The position numbers were made by a program, and so were the translations under genes. The notes beneath the pieces were generated by a model, which made no database searches, was not told where the DNA came from, and saw nothing but the letters and a program-made list of their open reading frames with translations. A stretch of 64,000 bases of DNA from Muscardinus avellanarius (lineage: Eukaryota; Chordata; Mammalia; Rodentia; Gliridae). Below, piece by piece: positions 1-11,295 of the stretch (position 1 is the first letter of the stretch; every line of letters starts with the position of its first letter). Location of the stretch: contig OY726560.1 of NCBI GenBank assembly GCA_963383645.1, forward strand, positions 153,029,488-153,093,487. The letters are read 5' to 3'.

Positions 1-336
1 ACTGTCTAGATTAAGAAAACTGTCTAGATTAAGAAAAAAAAGAAGAAAACCACCAATATCACAAAAAAGAAGAGGGGAATATGCAAGGCCCTGGGCTTGA
101 GCCTCAGCACCACACACACAAAGTTCCTTGTTTTTTTCCGGGGCTTATGTACTTTTCCTCCTCTAATTTCAGTCATCAGAAAGAGAACAACTTATTTACA
201 ACATAGTATTTAAGTGAAAATTACTTTTAGGTTCATGTATTTTTCTTTATGTAGGTTTTCACTTAAACTAATAATTTGCTTGAAAGGAGGCTCACACGCA
301 GAATTGCATGTTTTTCTTTCTCAAAAAAGAACCTGT

Positions 337-521
337 GAGCTGAGCACTATGGCACATACCTGTAATGCCCACACTTAGGAGGCTGAGAGAGGAGGATCGC
401 AAGTTCAAGGCCAGTGAGAGAGAACTTAGCACGACCCTGTTTCAAAATAAAAAATAAAAGGACTGCGGGCATAGCTCTGTTAGAATGGCCCTGAGTTCAA
501 CCCCAATTCCAACAACAACAA
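337..521 (+). repeat. Dimeric SINE (B1-like + ID-like)
   Basis: The left half contains the 7SL-type 'aggctgagagaggaggatcg', followed by an A-rich linker and a diverged ID-like right half ending in an 'aacaacaacaaag' tail. It is an old copy with many substitutions. Confidence 0.8.
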
Positions 522-604
522 AGCTGCTTTAACTGTTGTCATATGAAGTTAAATAACATGCTGAGTTTTCGCACTTGACATAGTGCCTGGCTCATAATCA
601 GTGA

Positions 605-770
605 GTAGAGAAAAAAGGCTGAATCATCAATATCAGAACTGAAGAGGAGCTATCAGGACAATCCCACTGACATTAAAGGGATAATAAAGGGATATTATGA
701 ACACCTCTCTGCTTACAAATAAGACAACTTAGAGGAAATGGACCAATTCCTTAATAGATATTCTGTCATT
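605..770 (+). repeat. L1 ORF2 fragment, degraded
   Basis: The stretch around 'gacattaaagggataata' through 'gaaatggaccaattcctt' matches the recognisable L1 ORF2 segment between the endonuclease and reverse-transcriptase domains, with in-frame stops. It is a dead fragment in sense orientation. Confidence 0.6.
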
Positions 771-2391
771 TGTATTTCAACACTGGAATATTTGTCTTGT
801 CCTTAATGACTAGTTATGAACATAAAAGTGGCTAAAAATATATTAAAATACCAGCTCAGTCATGATGAGACCACATGGCCAGGCCCCTCATCCAGCCTCT
901 GCCAGCTTCTATCCCAAGGGTTCTCACTGGTTCTGTTTCCATGAAGAGAATACAGTATGCCAAAACAGAAATGAGAGATGCTTGTGCTGCCTTTAAAGAC
1001 GCCTTCTGCACCCGCAGTGGGTACCTGGGGCTGAGAAGCAGATCCTGTTGGCTGTCTTTGGCCCCTCAGCCCAGCTCACAGAGTGAAGTCCATGCCCGCA
1101 CTGTCTCTTCACACACCGCCTCACAGGAGTTTCCATTGGGCATAGTGATGACACAGAAAAGCTTGTGACCACTCTGGTTGCCTAGAAATCAAGGCATCCT
1201 CAAGGGTCCACAGCATGTAGCTCAAAGTCTGAAAGAGGATCCGAACCTTTAATGACCAGAAACCAGTCCTTGGCAAAACAGCAAAGAAGAGATTAGAGTC
1301 CGGGGAGCCACTCAGGGGAGCAGAGGCTGAGAGGAGTGCAGAGCAAAGATGCTGTACGTGAAGCTGGCAATTGACAGGATGATGGCTGAAAACAAAGACA
1401 GGAGAGAGAGACAGCCGGCGGTGGCGAGAGGAATGCAGGCAGCGAGCCAGGGGGGCGTGAAGAGAGGCTGCGGCGCGGGGCTGTCCAAGGAGCGAGGGGC
1501 AGCACAGGCCTCGCCCTCACAGCCTCCCGTGCTGACAGACTCAGAGTGGCTGGCTCTGAGTGCAGAAGAACAGTAGGTATAGCTTTCCTCCCACCCTGTG
1601 CCGGCGAGAAAGTGTTCATAGCTGGGAACAAGTGTAGCTCAGGAATGAAGGATGGGCGCCTGAGTCAAGCAGAACCTACCCTGCTTATGAAGCTAGCCCT
1701 GGGGCCATTACCTAGTTTCCAGCCCTCTCATGAAATGGGGGTGACAAGTATGTGCCCATAAGGTTGTCTGAAGAGTAAGTAAAACAATCCCCATAGCTGG
1801 CAGTACAGTGCCCGAAGAGTAACTGGGAAATGTTACTAAAGAAACAAAGTCCCAGAAAAGAGAAACAGGAAAGCAAAAATACAAGTCAATCCTTTTAAGA
1901 AATTAGCTTTTTTAGCAAATGTGCCGCTGGGTTTTTTTGTTTGTTTTCCCTAGCTCTTCTCTTCTGTTGCTAGGAGAACCCAGGGAAAACAGTATTTATA
2001 ACCCAGGTTGCTTACGAAAGAATTTATTTGCTTATTAATCAGATCAAGAAATAGATCTTTGGGATACCTAAATGTGCTTTCGCCTGATCTCAAAGAATCA
2101 ATTTCTCTGCTACATTTCTGCAGTTAAAAAATATGATAAACCTTTGACAAAAATCATAAAATGTTCTCTGTTGCTAGAAATTAACTGCACTTAAAAACTT
2201 TTCTCATCAAGGTAAGTTCTTTATTTCGTTCACAGTATACAAAAACAGTGGTTTGTCGTACTTGAAATAGCAACGCAGTCTTTCCACTCCAGTGTTAAAA
2301 TAAAGGTGCTTCTGAAAGTAGCAGCCTTAAACATAATATGGCTGTTTTGCATTCCTTACTATTTCAAGGAAAGTTAGACATTAAACACATA

Positions 2392-2584
2392 GCGTGAGTG
2401 GTACATGGCTATAATCCCAGCTACTGAGAGGTTGAAGCAGGAGGATCACAAATTGGAGGCCGGCCTCAACAACTTAGCAAGAATATCTCAAAATTAAAAA
2501 TGAAAAGGGCTGATGAAGTAGCTCAGTGATAAAGTGCTCCTTGGTTCAGTCCCCCAGTATTGGGAAAACAAAAAACAAAAAGAA
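2392..2584 (+). repeat. Dimeric SINE, old
   Basis: The B1-like half ('taatcccagctactgagag') is joined to a poorly conserved ID-like half ('tagctcagtgataaagtg') and an 'aaaacaaaaag' tail. Confidence 0.75.
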
Positions 2585-4638
2585 ACAGTCCTGTCTGCTG
2601 GCACAGAGAAATGCCTTCAGCTACATATGGAAAGCAGTCCCAATCAGCTCCTTAATACGGTCCACTCTAGAGTGGTCTTCCCAACACCTTTCTCCAAATC
2701 CTGGCATAATTTTTTCTTTTGACCTTCTAGATTGGCCTGGGCTAAAAATAGTCAAGACCCTCGGATTGCAGTAGGTTTCTATTCCCCACTGGAAAAGAAG
2801 ATTAAGGTGAGGAAATTCATTTTCCATGAACCCTGAATCCAATAATAGGATCCTAGAAAGGTCAGCAAAGGAAAGGGCCCGAGTAGTTAAACTACATTCC
2901 TTCCTGTTGCAGGGAGGGGATAGCATGCCACCTGTAATGGTTGTCTGACATGGTTATTTACACTTCAGTGATGCTGGCTGGGGTGCTGAACCCGGCCAGC
3001 ACCGCTCATCCCCACATAGCGCTCACTCTAGAGAGGAACACTGCTATTGGGCAGCTAGCACAGACCGTGACTGTCATGAAGAACTGGGTTTTCTCTGAAT
3101 AGTCTGCGTAAGGTCTGAGGAAGTGACACGTAAGCCAAGATCTAAAACCCTTAAGCCTAAGTTTTGTAGTCACAGCTGCTGAGGGTTTGGAGGTAAAGGA
3201 AAGTGTGGAAACAGCTTTAAAAGAGAATCCAAGACTGGGGCAGAGTGAGCAAGGCTGAGCAGAGGTTACCTGGAGAGGACATCAGGGCTGGTGATGGAAT
3301 TTGAGGTTCTCTCCTAAAAGCCTTAGCGTCTCATCCCAGGATCTTATGCAGGAGAGACACATGCTTAGGTTTATGTGATAAATATCATTCTGCCTGAAGT
3401 GACAGATCTGGGAGCCGGGGACAAAGGGAGACGTGGGTTCAGAGGACATTCATCAAGTGTCTCCTAGGGGGGACAGTGTTGAAGTGAACGTGGAACCAGG
3501 GCTGTTCTGAAGTTAGAAGAGACTGAGAAGGTGGAAACTGGAGGATGAGGTGGGTGGCGGTGGCGATGCAAATATATAACGCCTGGGCCTGACGTTGCGG
3601 GAAGCAAGGCAGTTATTCCTGTTCCCGCTCCAGAGCAGGGCCTGGCACACAGTAGGTCACCCTGTTGATGGAAACATCCTTATCTAGGAAGCCTAAATGT
3701 AACTGCTCTGTCTTAAGTGGCTATTTTCTCTGCTGTATTTGCCTGAATTACAATTAACCAAAAAGGCAAAGAAGGAGTAGATAAAGAGGTAGAAGAGAAC
3801 TGGGATATCAGTTACTTGGAATATTCAGAAAATGGCAAGGGCAGTCCAAGGAGTTCAGGATAACCATAGTTGTGTGCCCTTTTGGCAGTAGCCTCGAGGT
3901 CAGAAGAAAGTCTAAAGTCTTAGGATAGCGACCATCTCTGTTAAACACTACTGAGAAGTATGGCGAGAATAGAAATAGTCTCAGAGTGGTGTAAAGTCTT
4001 AAAGAGGAGAGTGGCCATCTCTTAAACACTGCTGAGAAATACTGTAGGAGTAGAAATGATGTCTGGATTCTGTAGAGACTAAAGCAAGAGCAGTCTCAGA
4101 GAAGAGTGGGGGTGGAAACCCAATGGAGGTGTTTGGAGGAGAAATGGAGGCGAGCGATTGGGGAGGGATGCTAGGTGACCACTTGAGGCACTGTGAAGGT
4201 GAGCAAGAAGGGGACAAAGACCAGAGAGGAATATGCAGTAAAGCTGTCCAGTTTGTTCGAAGATGATGGACACTGAAGCGCATTTTTATGCTGATGGGAG
4301 GAACCCACTCAAGGATTTTGATGATGTAGGAAAGGAATCTGATAGCTACAAAATTAAAATTCTGGGAGCTCATGAAGCACAAGCGGGGTAACTGGCTTTT
4401 GTCAGTGAAGGGCAGGACTTCAACTACACAGCCCGGAGGGCAGAGTGACCACACAGGCTGGTGAGATGGGCAGTAGGGAGGGAGCGTGCTCCTGAGCAAC
4501 TACTTCCATTTAAAGCTGAGGGAGGAGAGTGTAGGAGGCTTGAAGAGACCCTCCCTGGGGCCTGCTGACAAGTGCCAGGCAGGGCCAATAGCCCACTTGA
4601 GGTCTGTACTATAGAACTGCAATAAAAGACCTCCAACC

Positions 4639-4653
4639 TAAAAGTTCTAATTA
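4639..4653 (+). repeat. Target-site duplication, left, of the L1
   Basis: The 15-bp word taaaagttctaatta occurs here and again at 7053-7067, exactly bounding the L1 insertion. Confidence 0.8.
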
Positions 4654-5051
4654 AGCAGCTACAGCGAGTTTGCCACGCCCCGCCACGGCTCCAGTTCTGC
4701 ACACACAATAACTGTGAGTGTAATTACGGCCCCTAAAGGAAAAATCCCTATACTGCACTCCCAGGGACTTGTGTAGTTTTGATAATCTCATTGGGTCGGA
4801 TATTTTGCAGTCTAACCCAGTGAAGGAGTAGCAGTGGCAGAGATACCACACCCTAGCCGCAGCTCCCTGTGGGAAAACGCCCAGCCCGGCACCCCCACAG
4901 TCTTGCGCAGCATCAGTTAACTTCCTGGGTATGAGACTTTGAGATACAACCCAGTAAAGGAGTAGTGGCGACTAGATTACAACAGACTCGAGATACAAAG
5001 CACCCTAAGTAAAGTTGTAGTGACCCAGGGAAGGCACAAAATTCTGAAATC

Positions 5052-5906
5052 ATGGGAAAGAGGAACAACAATAAAGCATTGAATGCCCACAACCCCACAA
5101 CATCAGAACCTGATAACACAGAAATTCAGAGATCTCTAGAAGATCAAATCAGGAAAATAACTGTAGAAATAATAGAGGATTTTCAAAAAGAATTCAGAGA
5201 TAGTCAAAAAGAGATAAAGGATGCAATCATTGAAGTAAAGGCCTCAATTCAAAGTATAAACAATCGATTAGACCACATGGATAATAGAATCCTAGAAGAT
5301 GATCACTCCAAAAAAGAACGCATAATTTATAATTTAGAAAAAAAATCAGACAGCAGGAATCTGACATTGAAGAAATATGGGCCCATTTTAAGAGAGCTAA
5401 CCTAAGAATAATCAGAATAGAGGATGGAAAAGAAAGTGAAATAATCTCTCAAAGGTGAAAAGAAGGGATCAATAATCTCTTCAAAGAAATAATGACAGAA
5501 AATTTTCCAAACATAGAGCAAGAGGTCGATACACAGGTCCAGGAAACTTATAGAACTCCCTTTAGACAGCATCAGAGAAGAGGATCCCCACGCCAATGTG
5601 GAAGCCAAGCAGAGAATCTTAAAGGCAACAAAAACAAAAGGCCAAGTGACATTCAGAGGCAAACCAATTAGAATCACTCCAGACTTCCCAAACCAAGTCA
5701 TGAGACCCAGAAGGGCTTGGAGTAACATATTCCAAACTCTGAAAGAAAACAACTTCCAGCCAAAAATTTCCTTCCCAGCAAAACTTTCTATCAAATTAGA
5801 TGGGGAAATAAGAAGCTTCCATGACAAACAGAAACTCAAGGAATTTATGTCTTCAAAACCAGCACTAGAGAAAATACTCAAGAGATTAACTACAAAGAAG
5901 AAATAG
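5052..5906 (+). pseudogene. L1 ORF1 (RNA-binding protein) pseudogene
   Basis: ORF1p is the trimeric coiled-coil RNA chaperone of L1. The first segment (5052-5405) encodes the charged N-terminal and coiled-coil part, rich in Gln, Glu, Lys and Ile heptads. The frame is then lost. The C-terminal domain continues in another frame at 5598-5906, with the characteristic region around 'GQVTFRGKPIRITPDF' and 'QPKISFPAKLS'. A stop and at least one frameshift separate the two parts, so no full-length protein is made. Confidence 0.8.
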
Positions 5907-5989
5907 GTAATATACACCAGAACCAGAGAAACAAGATTTTCCATCCAGCAGACAACTAAGCAAAGAAGAATATATTCCTGTGTTTATAG

Positions 5990-6720
5990 GTTAAAATCTT
6001 TGGAGATTCATTATTTATTTCAGTCTTTTACCTATTTCTAAATTGTATTTCTAAATTGTATTGTTTGCTTTTATTGTTGCTAATTTTTAGGGTTTCTATT
6101 TGGAATATTTACCTTCAGATATAGCATTTGGAAATATTTTATCCCATTCTATCAGTAACTTCTAACTCTATTTACATTGTACAATATTTTTTTATTTTTT
6201 AGGAAGTTTGTTTATTCTTTTGTTGCCTGTGCCTTTGAAATCATATCCAAGAAATCACTGCCAATTTCAATGTTGTGAAGTGTTATGACCCAGGTTTTCT
6301 TCTAAAAGTTTATAGTTTTAAGATTTACATTTAGGTCTTTTATCTAGTTTGAGTTAATATTTATATATGGTGTTAGGTAAGGGTCCAATCTTATTTTTCA
6401 TGTAATTATTATCTTTTAACTATTTAGTTCAGATTACTATTTCCTTCACCAAATGTTCTTGGAAACTTTGTCAAAAATAACTTGACCATATATGGAAGAA
6501 TTTATTTCTAGGCTTTTTATTTTACTCCACTGGTTTATATATCTGCCTTTATAGTAGTACTACACTATTTGAATTATTGTAGCTCTATAAGGTTTGAAAT
6601 CAGAAAATGTACATCTACTAGCTTTATTCTTTTACGAGAGTGTTTTGGGTATTTAGAGTTCATATTTCTTGTTAGGATAGACTTTTTCTGGAAAAAAAAT
6701 AAATGGACGATAGTTTTACC
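5990..6720 (-). repeat. Antisense L1-like block inside the L1 insertion
   Basis: The plus strand reads as the reverse complement of a mammalian L1 ORF2 3' region: 'ttggaaactttgtcaaaaat', 'tccactggtttatatatctg' and 'attattgtagctctataa' are recognisable antisense signatures. Its orientation is opposite to the flanking ORF1 and 3' end. Confidence 0.6.
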
Positions 6721-7052
6721 TTAAAAAAAAAAAAAGAAAAAATATCCTCTGGTAAGAAAGAAAGCTAAAAGAAATACTGAAATGTTATCTCTAAGTGATC
6801 AAAAGTTTGATATCAGACAGATGAATCTGTTATGTGAGATTATCATTGTTAATTTTGGATAAATTGCTATAATATTAGATGTCAACCACGAAGCCAAGCA
6901 TGGGGGGGAGGGAATGGGGTGAGGACTGGGTAGGGGCTAACTGGGCGAAGTGTGCATGTATGTCTATACAAGTTTTTATCCCGTTATGATGTATGAATAC
7001 AGTGGACCAATAATAAAAAAATGGATTAGGTTTAAAAATAAATAAATAAAAA

Positions 7053-7067
7053 TAAAAGTTCTAATTA
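7053..7067 (+). repeat. Target-site duplication, right, of the L1
   Basis: Second copy of taaaagttctaatta, following the A-rich L1 tail. Confidence 0.8.
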
Positions 7068-7867
7068 CTCCCTTTGACAAGAGTTTAGGTGGCATCCGTT
7101 CTTCAGAAGTGAGAAAACTGTTAGCCCAAAAATTTCAACAGGAGAATGAAGCACTTGATAAACTTAAGGCCACATCTTTTGACTTCCGATTTGCTAAAGC
7201 AGAGGAATACTACTACCAACAACATCAAGAATTAAAGATGGAAGAAGCGTGGCACCATAGAACAGTTCCAAGAGGGCAAACGGAGGAAGAAGAAAAGAGA
7301 TCACAAAGTGAAAAGTCAGAAAGTGCTAAAACATGGGACTACCTAGTGTCCAAGAGGGAACTGAGTCACATAGAGAAGCACATACACCGAGCCGAACGAG
7401 CCAGGGGCCTCAGAGACCACAAGTACAGACTGCTCCCTCAGCAAATCCCAAGCAAAGTGCTTTCCCCAAAAGCACTAATACTGGAGCATGAAAAGAATGT
7501 CCAGAGAAGACACAAGACGAAAACCAAAAAGCACAAGGTGACATGGGCAAAGGAACAGATGAAGGGACATCAAAATCGGATGATTCGCGGGCGAGAACTC
7601 ACCATGCAAAGAAACGACCAAAGAGATGCTCAGAAACTCTCCAACCAGGTCCCTCCTCCCATGAAACCGAACGTCAGGAAGGAGGAGGTGGGAGAGTTTG
7701 AGAGTGTCACCGCTTACCCTATCTTTCAGCCTTACGATAAAGCACTGATCGAAGTGACCGTCTTGCTGAAAAAATCCAAAGAGGGTAAAATTCAACCACC
7801 ACTTCCAAGAGGGCTCTTGAGTATGCCACCATTTTTGAAAAGTCAACTAGAAAAATATAAAGTTTAA
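7058..7867 (+). CDS. Uninterrupted ORF resembling the C10orf120 family (3' exon or retrocopy)
   Basis: The frame is free of stops from 7046 to the TAA at 7865-7867, about 270 codons, in sequence of ordinary GC content, which is unlikely by chance. The product is basic, Lys/Arg/Gln/Glu-rich and has no signal peptide or membrane segment. From memory, segments such as 'LGGIRSSEVRKLLAQKFQQE' and 'IEKHIHRAERARGLRDH' resemble the uncharacterised C10orf120 protein family encoded elsewhere on human 10q26; this was not checked by a search. There is no ATG near the N-terminal end: the first in-frame ATG is at 7238, inside the conserved part. It is therefore either the last exon of a split gene or a 5'-truncated retrocopy. 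An ATTAAA (7925-7930) and an A-rich run (7942-7960) follow. An L1 sits immediately upstream, and in the pre-insertion sequence the frame closes at a TAA near 4624. Function unknown. Confidence 0.42.
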   Translation, partial: VLITPFDKSLGGIRSSEVRKLLAQKFQQENEALDKLKATSFDFRFAKAEEYYYQQHQELKMEEAWHHRTVPRGQTEEEEKRSQSEKSESAKTWDYLVSKRELSHIEKHIHRAERARGLRDHKYRLLPQQIPSKVLSPKALILEHEKNVQRRHKTKTKKHKVTWAKEQMKGHQNRMIRGRELTMQRNDQRDAQKLSNQVPPPMKPNVRKEEVGEFESVTAYPIFQPYDKALIEVTVLLKKSKEGKIQPPLPRGLLSMPPFLKSQLEKYKV

Positions 7868-7924
7868 ATTATATTCTTGACTACTGCCATTTATTTAGAC
7901 TGGCATTTTTAAGGTAATTAGTGC

Positions 7925-7930
7925 ATTAAA
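7925..7930 (+). terminator. Candidate poly(A) signal ATTAAA after the C10orf120-like ORF
   Basis: The hexamer lies about 58 bp after the stop codon and about 12 bp before a degenerate A-rich tract. This fits a native 3' end or the fossil tail of a retrocopy. Confidence 0.4.
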
Positions 7931-8181
7931 CTTATAGAAAGCAAAAAAATTAAAAAGAAAGGCAATTCTAGACATATATACTTGAAAAATTATAGTTAAG
8001 ACCATAGTTTATCTGATTCCACTTATGCAAAATGTCCAGAAGAGACAAATTTATAGGCAGAAAGTGGGTTAGTAATGGACCTGGGTTAAGCAAAACGAGG
8101 AAGGAGAGAGATGATGGATCCAGGGATGGGGGACAAAAATGCTCCAAAGGAGATCACAGTGATGGCTGCATACACCATCAT

Positions 8182-8385
8182 TTTTTTTTCAGTACTGGAG
8201 ATGGAACCAGGAGCATTCTACCTCTGAGCTACACAGCCCTATTGTTAATTCTTTATTCTTAAACAGGGTCTCACTGAGTTGCAAAGGGCTTAAGTCGTAG
8301 CTGAGGCTGACCACGAACCTGCAATCCTCCTGTCTCAGCCTCCCAAATGCTGGGATTACAAGCGTGCGCCACCACACCTGGCTCC
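8182..8385 (-). repeat. Dimeric SINE, type i
   Basis: Complete antisense copy, beginning with a poly-T tail and ending at 'ccaccacacctggctc'. The linker is of the 'aataaagaataa' type. Confidence 0.88.
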
Positions 8386-8917
8386 CATGTATTTATTTTG
8401 AAACACTGACTTATACTCTAAATGTATGAATTGTATGCCAAATGAATGATATCAACAAAGCTGCTTTAAAAAAGAAAGAAATGCTGGAGTTTAGAGAAGT
8501 GAGCCTGGAAATGTAGGCAAAGGGCCTGATCCTCCAACGCTTTGAACATCCCAGAAAAGTTCTGACTTTTAGTATCTTGACATCTGTGAGCAATCACTAA
8601 GAAACTGATGAGTGGCTTAGAAGAGATCTTGGTTTTAAGGATAAGTAGTAGTAGATACTGGATAGGTTTCTGTGGCAGTAACCTGAGAAAGATGGAGAAA
8701 ATCAAGAGACCAAGTGGGAGTTTGTAGCTGGTAAGGTATGGGGCATAGAAAAGGAAAACAAATCCTAGGTTTTTGTCTAAGGAAATGTGATAAAAGTGCC
8801 AGGGATTAACAAGAGATTTGTGACGGGGGCAGCAGTTTCACACGTTTAGAACAACCCATATGCTGTGCAGTTGGCAGTATATTATATACATTTAGCTTTG
8901 TCAAGAAGTTTAGGCAT

Positions 8918-9036
8918 CGAGCTGGGCATGGTGAGACCTGTTTCAAAATAAAGAATAAAAAATAAGACTCAGGGTGTAGCTCGGAGGTAGAATGCCCCTG
9001 GTTCCATCACCAGTACCACAAAAAAAAAAAAAAAAA
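8918..9036 (+). repeat. Dimeric SINE with internal deletion
   Basis: The start 'gagctgggcatggtg' jumps straight to 'agacctgtttcaaaataaag', so most of the B1-like half is gone. The ID-like half and the poly-A tail are intact. Confidence 0.82.
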
Positions 9037-9093
9037 GACATCAAAGTTTTGAGACTATTTAGGACATAAATGTAGTATCAAAACAATGGAAGG

Positions 9094-9312
9094 TAGCAGG
9101 GCGTGGTGCTGCACGCTTGTAATCCCCATGCTTGAGAGGCTGAGATAGGATCGCGCAGGTTCAAAGCCAGCCTCGGCTACTTAGGTTCTCAGCAACTTAG
9201 TAAGACCCTGTTTCCAAATAAAATATAAAAATAGGTCTGGGAGTGTAGTCCAGAGGTAGAAATACTCTGGGTTCGACCCCCAGTACCACAAAAATAAAAA
9301 AAATAAAATAAA
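9094..9312 (+). repeat. Dimeric SINE, type ii
   Basis: Carries the type ii linker 'tttccaaataaaatataaaa' followed by 'aggtctgggagtgtag'. Confidence 0.88.
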
Positions 9313-10075
9313 ACAATGGAAGGAAAATTAGGGAAAGAAAAGACATCAAGGATGTGTTGTTTCAAGGTGTAAATTTTCACATGTCGAAGGCACAGCATTT
9401 AGCCATTGGAATGTTACTTAGAGAGAAACGGGAAGAGTTCCTCAGCAAACTGGTGGGAAGGAAGCACACTCGGCCCTGGCTGGAGGATGGCAGGATGCAG
9501 AAGGGGAGACCTAAAGTGATTCTTACTTCAAAGAGTTAGGTGGTAGTTTGATGAGGTTCCCAGGAGCTTTTCTTTTAAGAGATGAGCATGGTTAAAGGGA
9601 AAATACCAGATACAAACAGAAGGGTGACAGTCAGGGCAGAGTCGCCTAGGAACGGGAAGAGCTAGAATCCAACCCTTCCACAGAAGAAACACCTCTGCCC
9701 TGACACTAAAGGGCAGGTGAGAAAGGAGAGCAGAGAGGTGGGGAAAGGGAGGAAGAACCTCAGAGAGCAGCAAGAGCAGACCTGAAGCCACAGGGAACAG
9801 AAGCACGGAGCTGCAGGTGGCAGGACGGGTGCAGGCTGGTGTCCCCGGGGAAAGCAGGAAGAGTCCAGCTCGGCTTGCCACAGGACTTCAGAGTTCCTTG
9901 TGCACAAGCCAAATCTAAGCCATATGAAACTGCTGGTATGTGATCATTATTAACTTACAAAAACTATTTCATATGTCTCCAGCTACTTGTTGACTAGCTA
10001 AGGAGATATAAAGGAACTATAATTATCTATAGGGCATTAACAACCTAAAATGTTCAGTTAATCAAAATTGAAAAA

Positions 10076-10276
10076 AGGTGCCGGGCGTGGTGGCGCACGC
10101 TTGTAATCCCCGCACTTGGGAGGCAGAGACAGGAGGATCGCGCAGGTTCGAAGCCAGCCGCGCGCTGGCTTAGGAGACCCTGTTTCCAAATAAAAATGTA
10201 AACATAGGTCTGGGAGTGTAGCCCGGAGGTAGAAGGGCTTCCAGGAACCCCAGTACCACCAAAAAAAAAAAAAAAT
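10076..10276 (+). repeat. Dimeric SINE, type ii, young-looking
   Basis: Close to the consensus of other type ii copies. The right half ends with the diagnostic 'gggcttccaggaacccc' and a 15-base A-tail. Confidence 0.9.
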
Positions 10277-10658
10277 TGAAAAAAGGAGAAATCCTCTCAT
10301 GAAAAGAAAATGAATAAAATAAAGAGTACAACTATTTGTGAATATGGCAGTGAATTTCCTTTAATCAAAGATAATCATGACAAATTAATTATCAAAAGTT
10401 ACATTTTACTAAAAACAATCTGTCTTTAAAAATGTTTAATCATACAATATATACAATACATGCTGCTTTCCTTTTTGGATTTCATTATCCATTTGAGTCC
10501 TAAAAAGGGGAGAAAATAGCTGGTTAACAGTTCATAATAAATGATAAAACAAAAATTCATATACATGACATCCAGTAACTAAGCCCCTCCTCAGTGAATA
10601 TGGCCTACATTAACCACGTCATGTATTTTAGGTCTGTTCTTCCCCCCCCCCCAAAAAA

Positions 10659-10865
10659 AAATTTTTTTTGGTACTGGGGGTGGAACCCAGGGGCTTTTCT
10701 ATCTCTGGGCTATACTCAGACCTATTTATACTTTATTAGGAAAGAGGGTCTCACTAAGTTGCTGAGAGCCTCACTAAGTAGCTCAGGGTGGCTTTGAACC
10801 TGTGTGATCCTGTCTCAGCCTCCCAAGCGCAGGGATTACAAGCATGTGCCACCATGCCCAGCTCC
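10659..10865 (-). repeat. Dimeric SINE, type ii
   Basis: Antisense copy with a poly-T start, 'gcttttctatctctgggcta' and the end 'caccatgcccagctc'. Confidence 0.87.
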
Positions 10866-11108
10866 CTCAAAATATTTTGACAGAAATAAATTATCTTGGG
10901 ACAAGAGAATTTCAATTAATTGAAGCACATATTAAGAACTTACATTAAGTACTAAAAAGGCTCACTTTAACTCTCAAGATAATAGAAAACTGTTGCTAGA
11001 CAAAAAACCCTTAGTAATTATCTAGTTCATTAACATCCCCCGATGCCTGAGAATCGCAGGTGAGGAAAACGAAGCTGAGATGAAGTGACCTGCCCACAGG
11101 TGGTTTCG

Positions 11109-11295
11109 TTTTGTTTTTGTGGTACTGAAGATTAAACCCAGGGGCATTCTCTCCCTGAGCTACACCCCAGCCCTATTTTTTATTCTTTATTTGAAGCGGG
11201 GTAACGCTAAGGGGCTGAGGCTGTCTGTGAACCTGCGCTCCTCCAGTCTTAGCTCCCCAGTCCTGGGATTATGAGTGCGCCACCACGCCCGGCAT
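11109..11295 (-). repeat. Dimeric SINE, type i, in NSMCE4A sense orientation
   Basis: Diverged copy 3' of the NSMCE4A stop. Because it lies in the same orientation as the gene, its linker places two AATAAA hexamers on the transcribed strand. Confidence 0.85.

Larger units (their letters stand above)
1..4638. other. Intergenic region left of the L1
   Basis: No exon can be supported here. It holds two dimeric SINEs (337-521, 2392-2584), an ID-like fragment near 85-115 and a small L1 ORF2-like fragment (605-770). The rest, roughly 780-2390 and 2585-4638, is single-copy-looking sequence in which short open frames occur on both strands without clear coding signatures. Confidence 0.6.
4654..7052 (+). 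mobile_element. L1 retrotransposon insertion, rearranged and inactive
   Basis: A LINE-1 insertion of about 2.4 kb bounded by a 15-bp target duplication. In order it holds a 5'UTR-like segment (4654-5051), an ORF1-like region (5052-5906) with a disabling frame break and stop near 5403, a block (about 5990-6720) that reads like the antisense strand of an L1 ORF2 3' region, an internal A-rich run near 6722-6740, and an L1 3' end (about 6895-7052) with a G-rich tract and A-rich tail. ORF2 in sense orientation is missing, so the element cannot move by itself. The 3' end is related to those at about 35.5 kb and 48.0 kb. Confidence 0.75.

Noticed and set aside
1349..1576. 75-codon plus-strand frame starting MLYVKLAIDRMM
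   Set aside because: No known protein recognised, no convincing splice signals, and a stop directly after a donor-like sequence. Insufficient support.
5402..5944. 180-codon minus-strand frame
   Set aside because: Exact antisense of the L1 ORF1 region; A-rich sense sequence gives long Phe/Leu/Ser-rich antisense frames.
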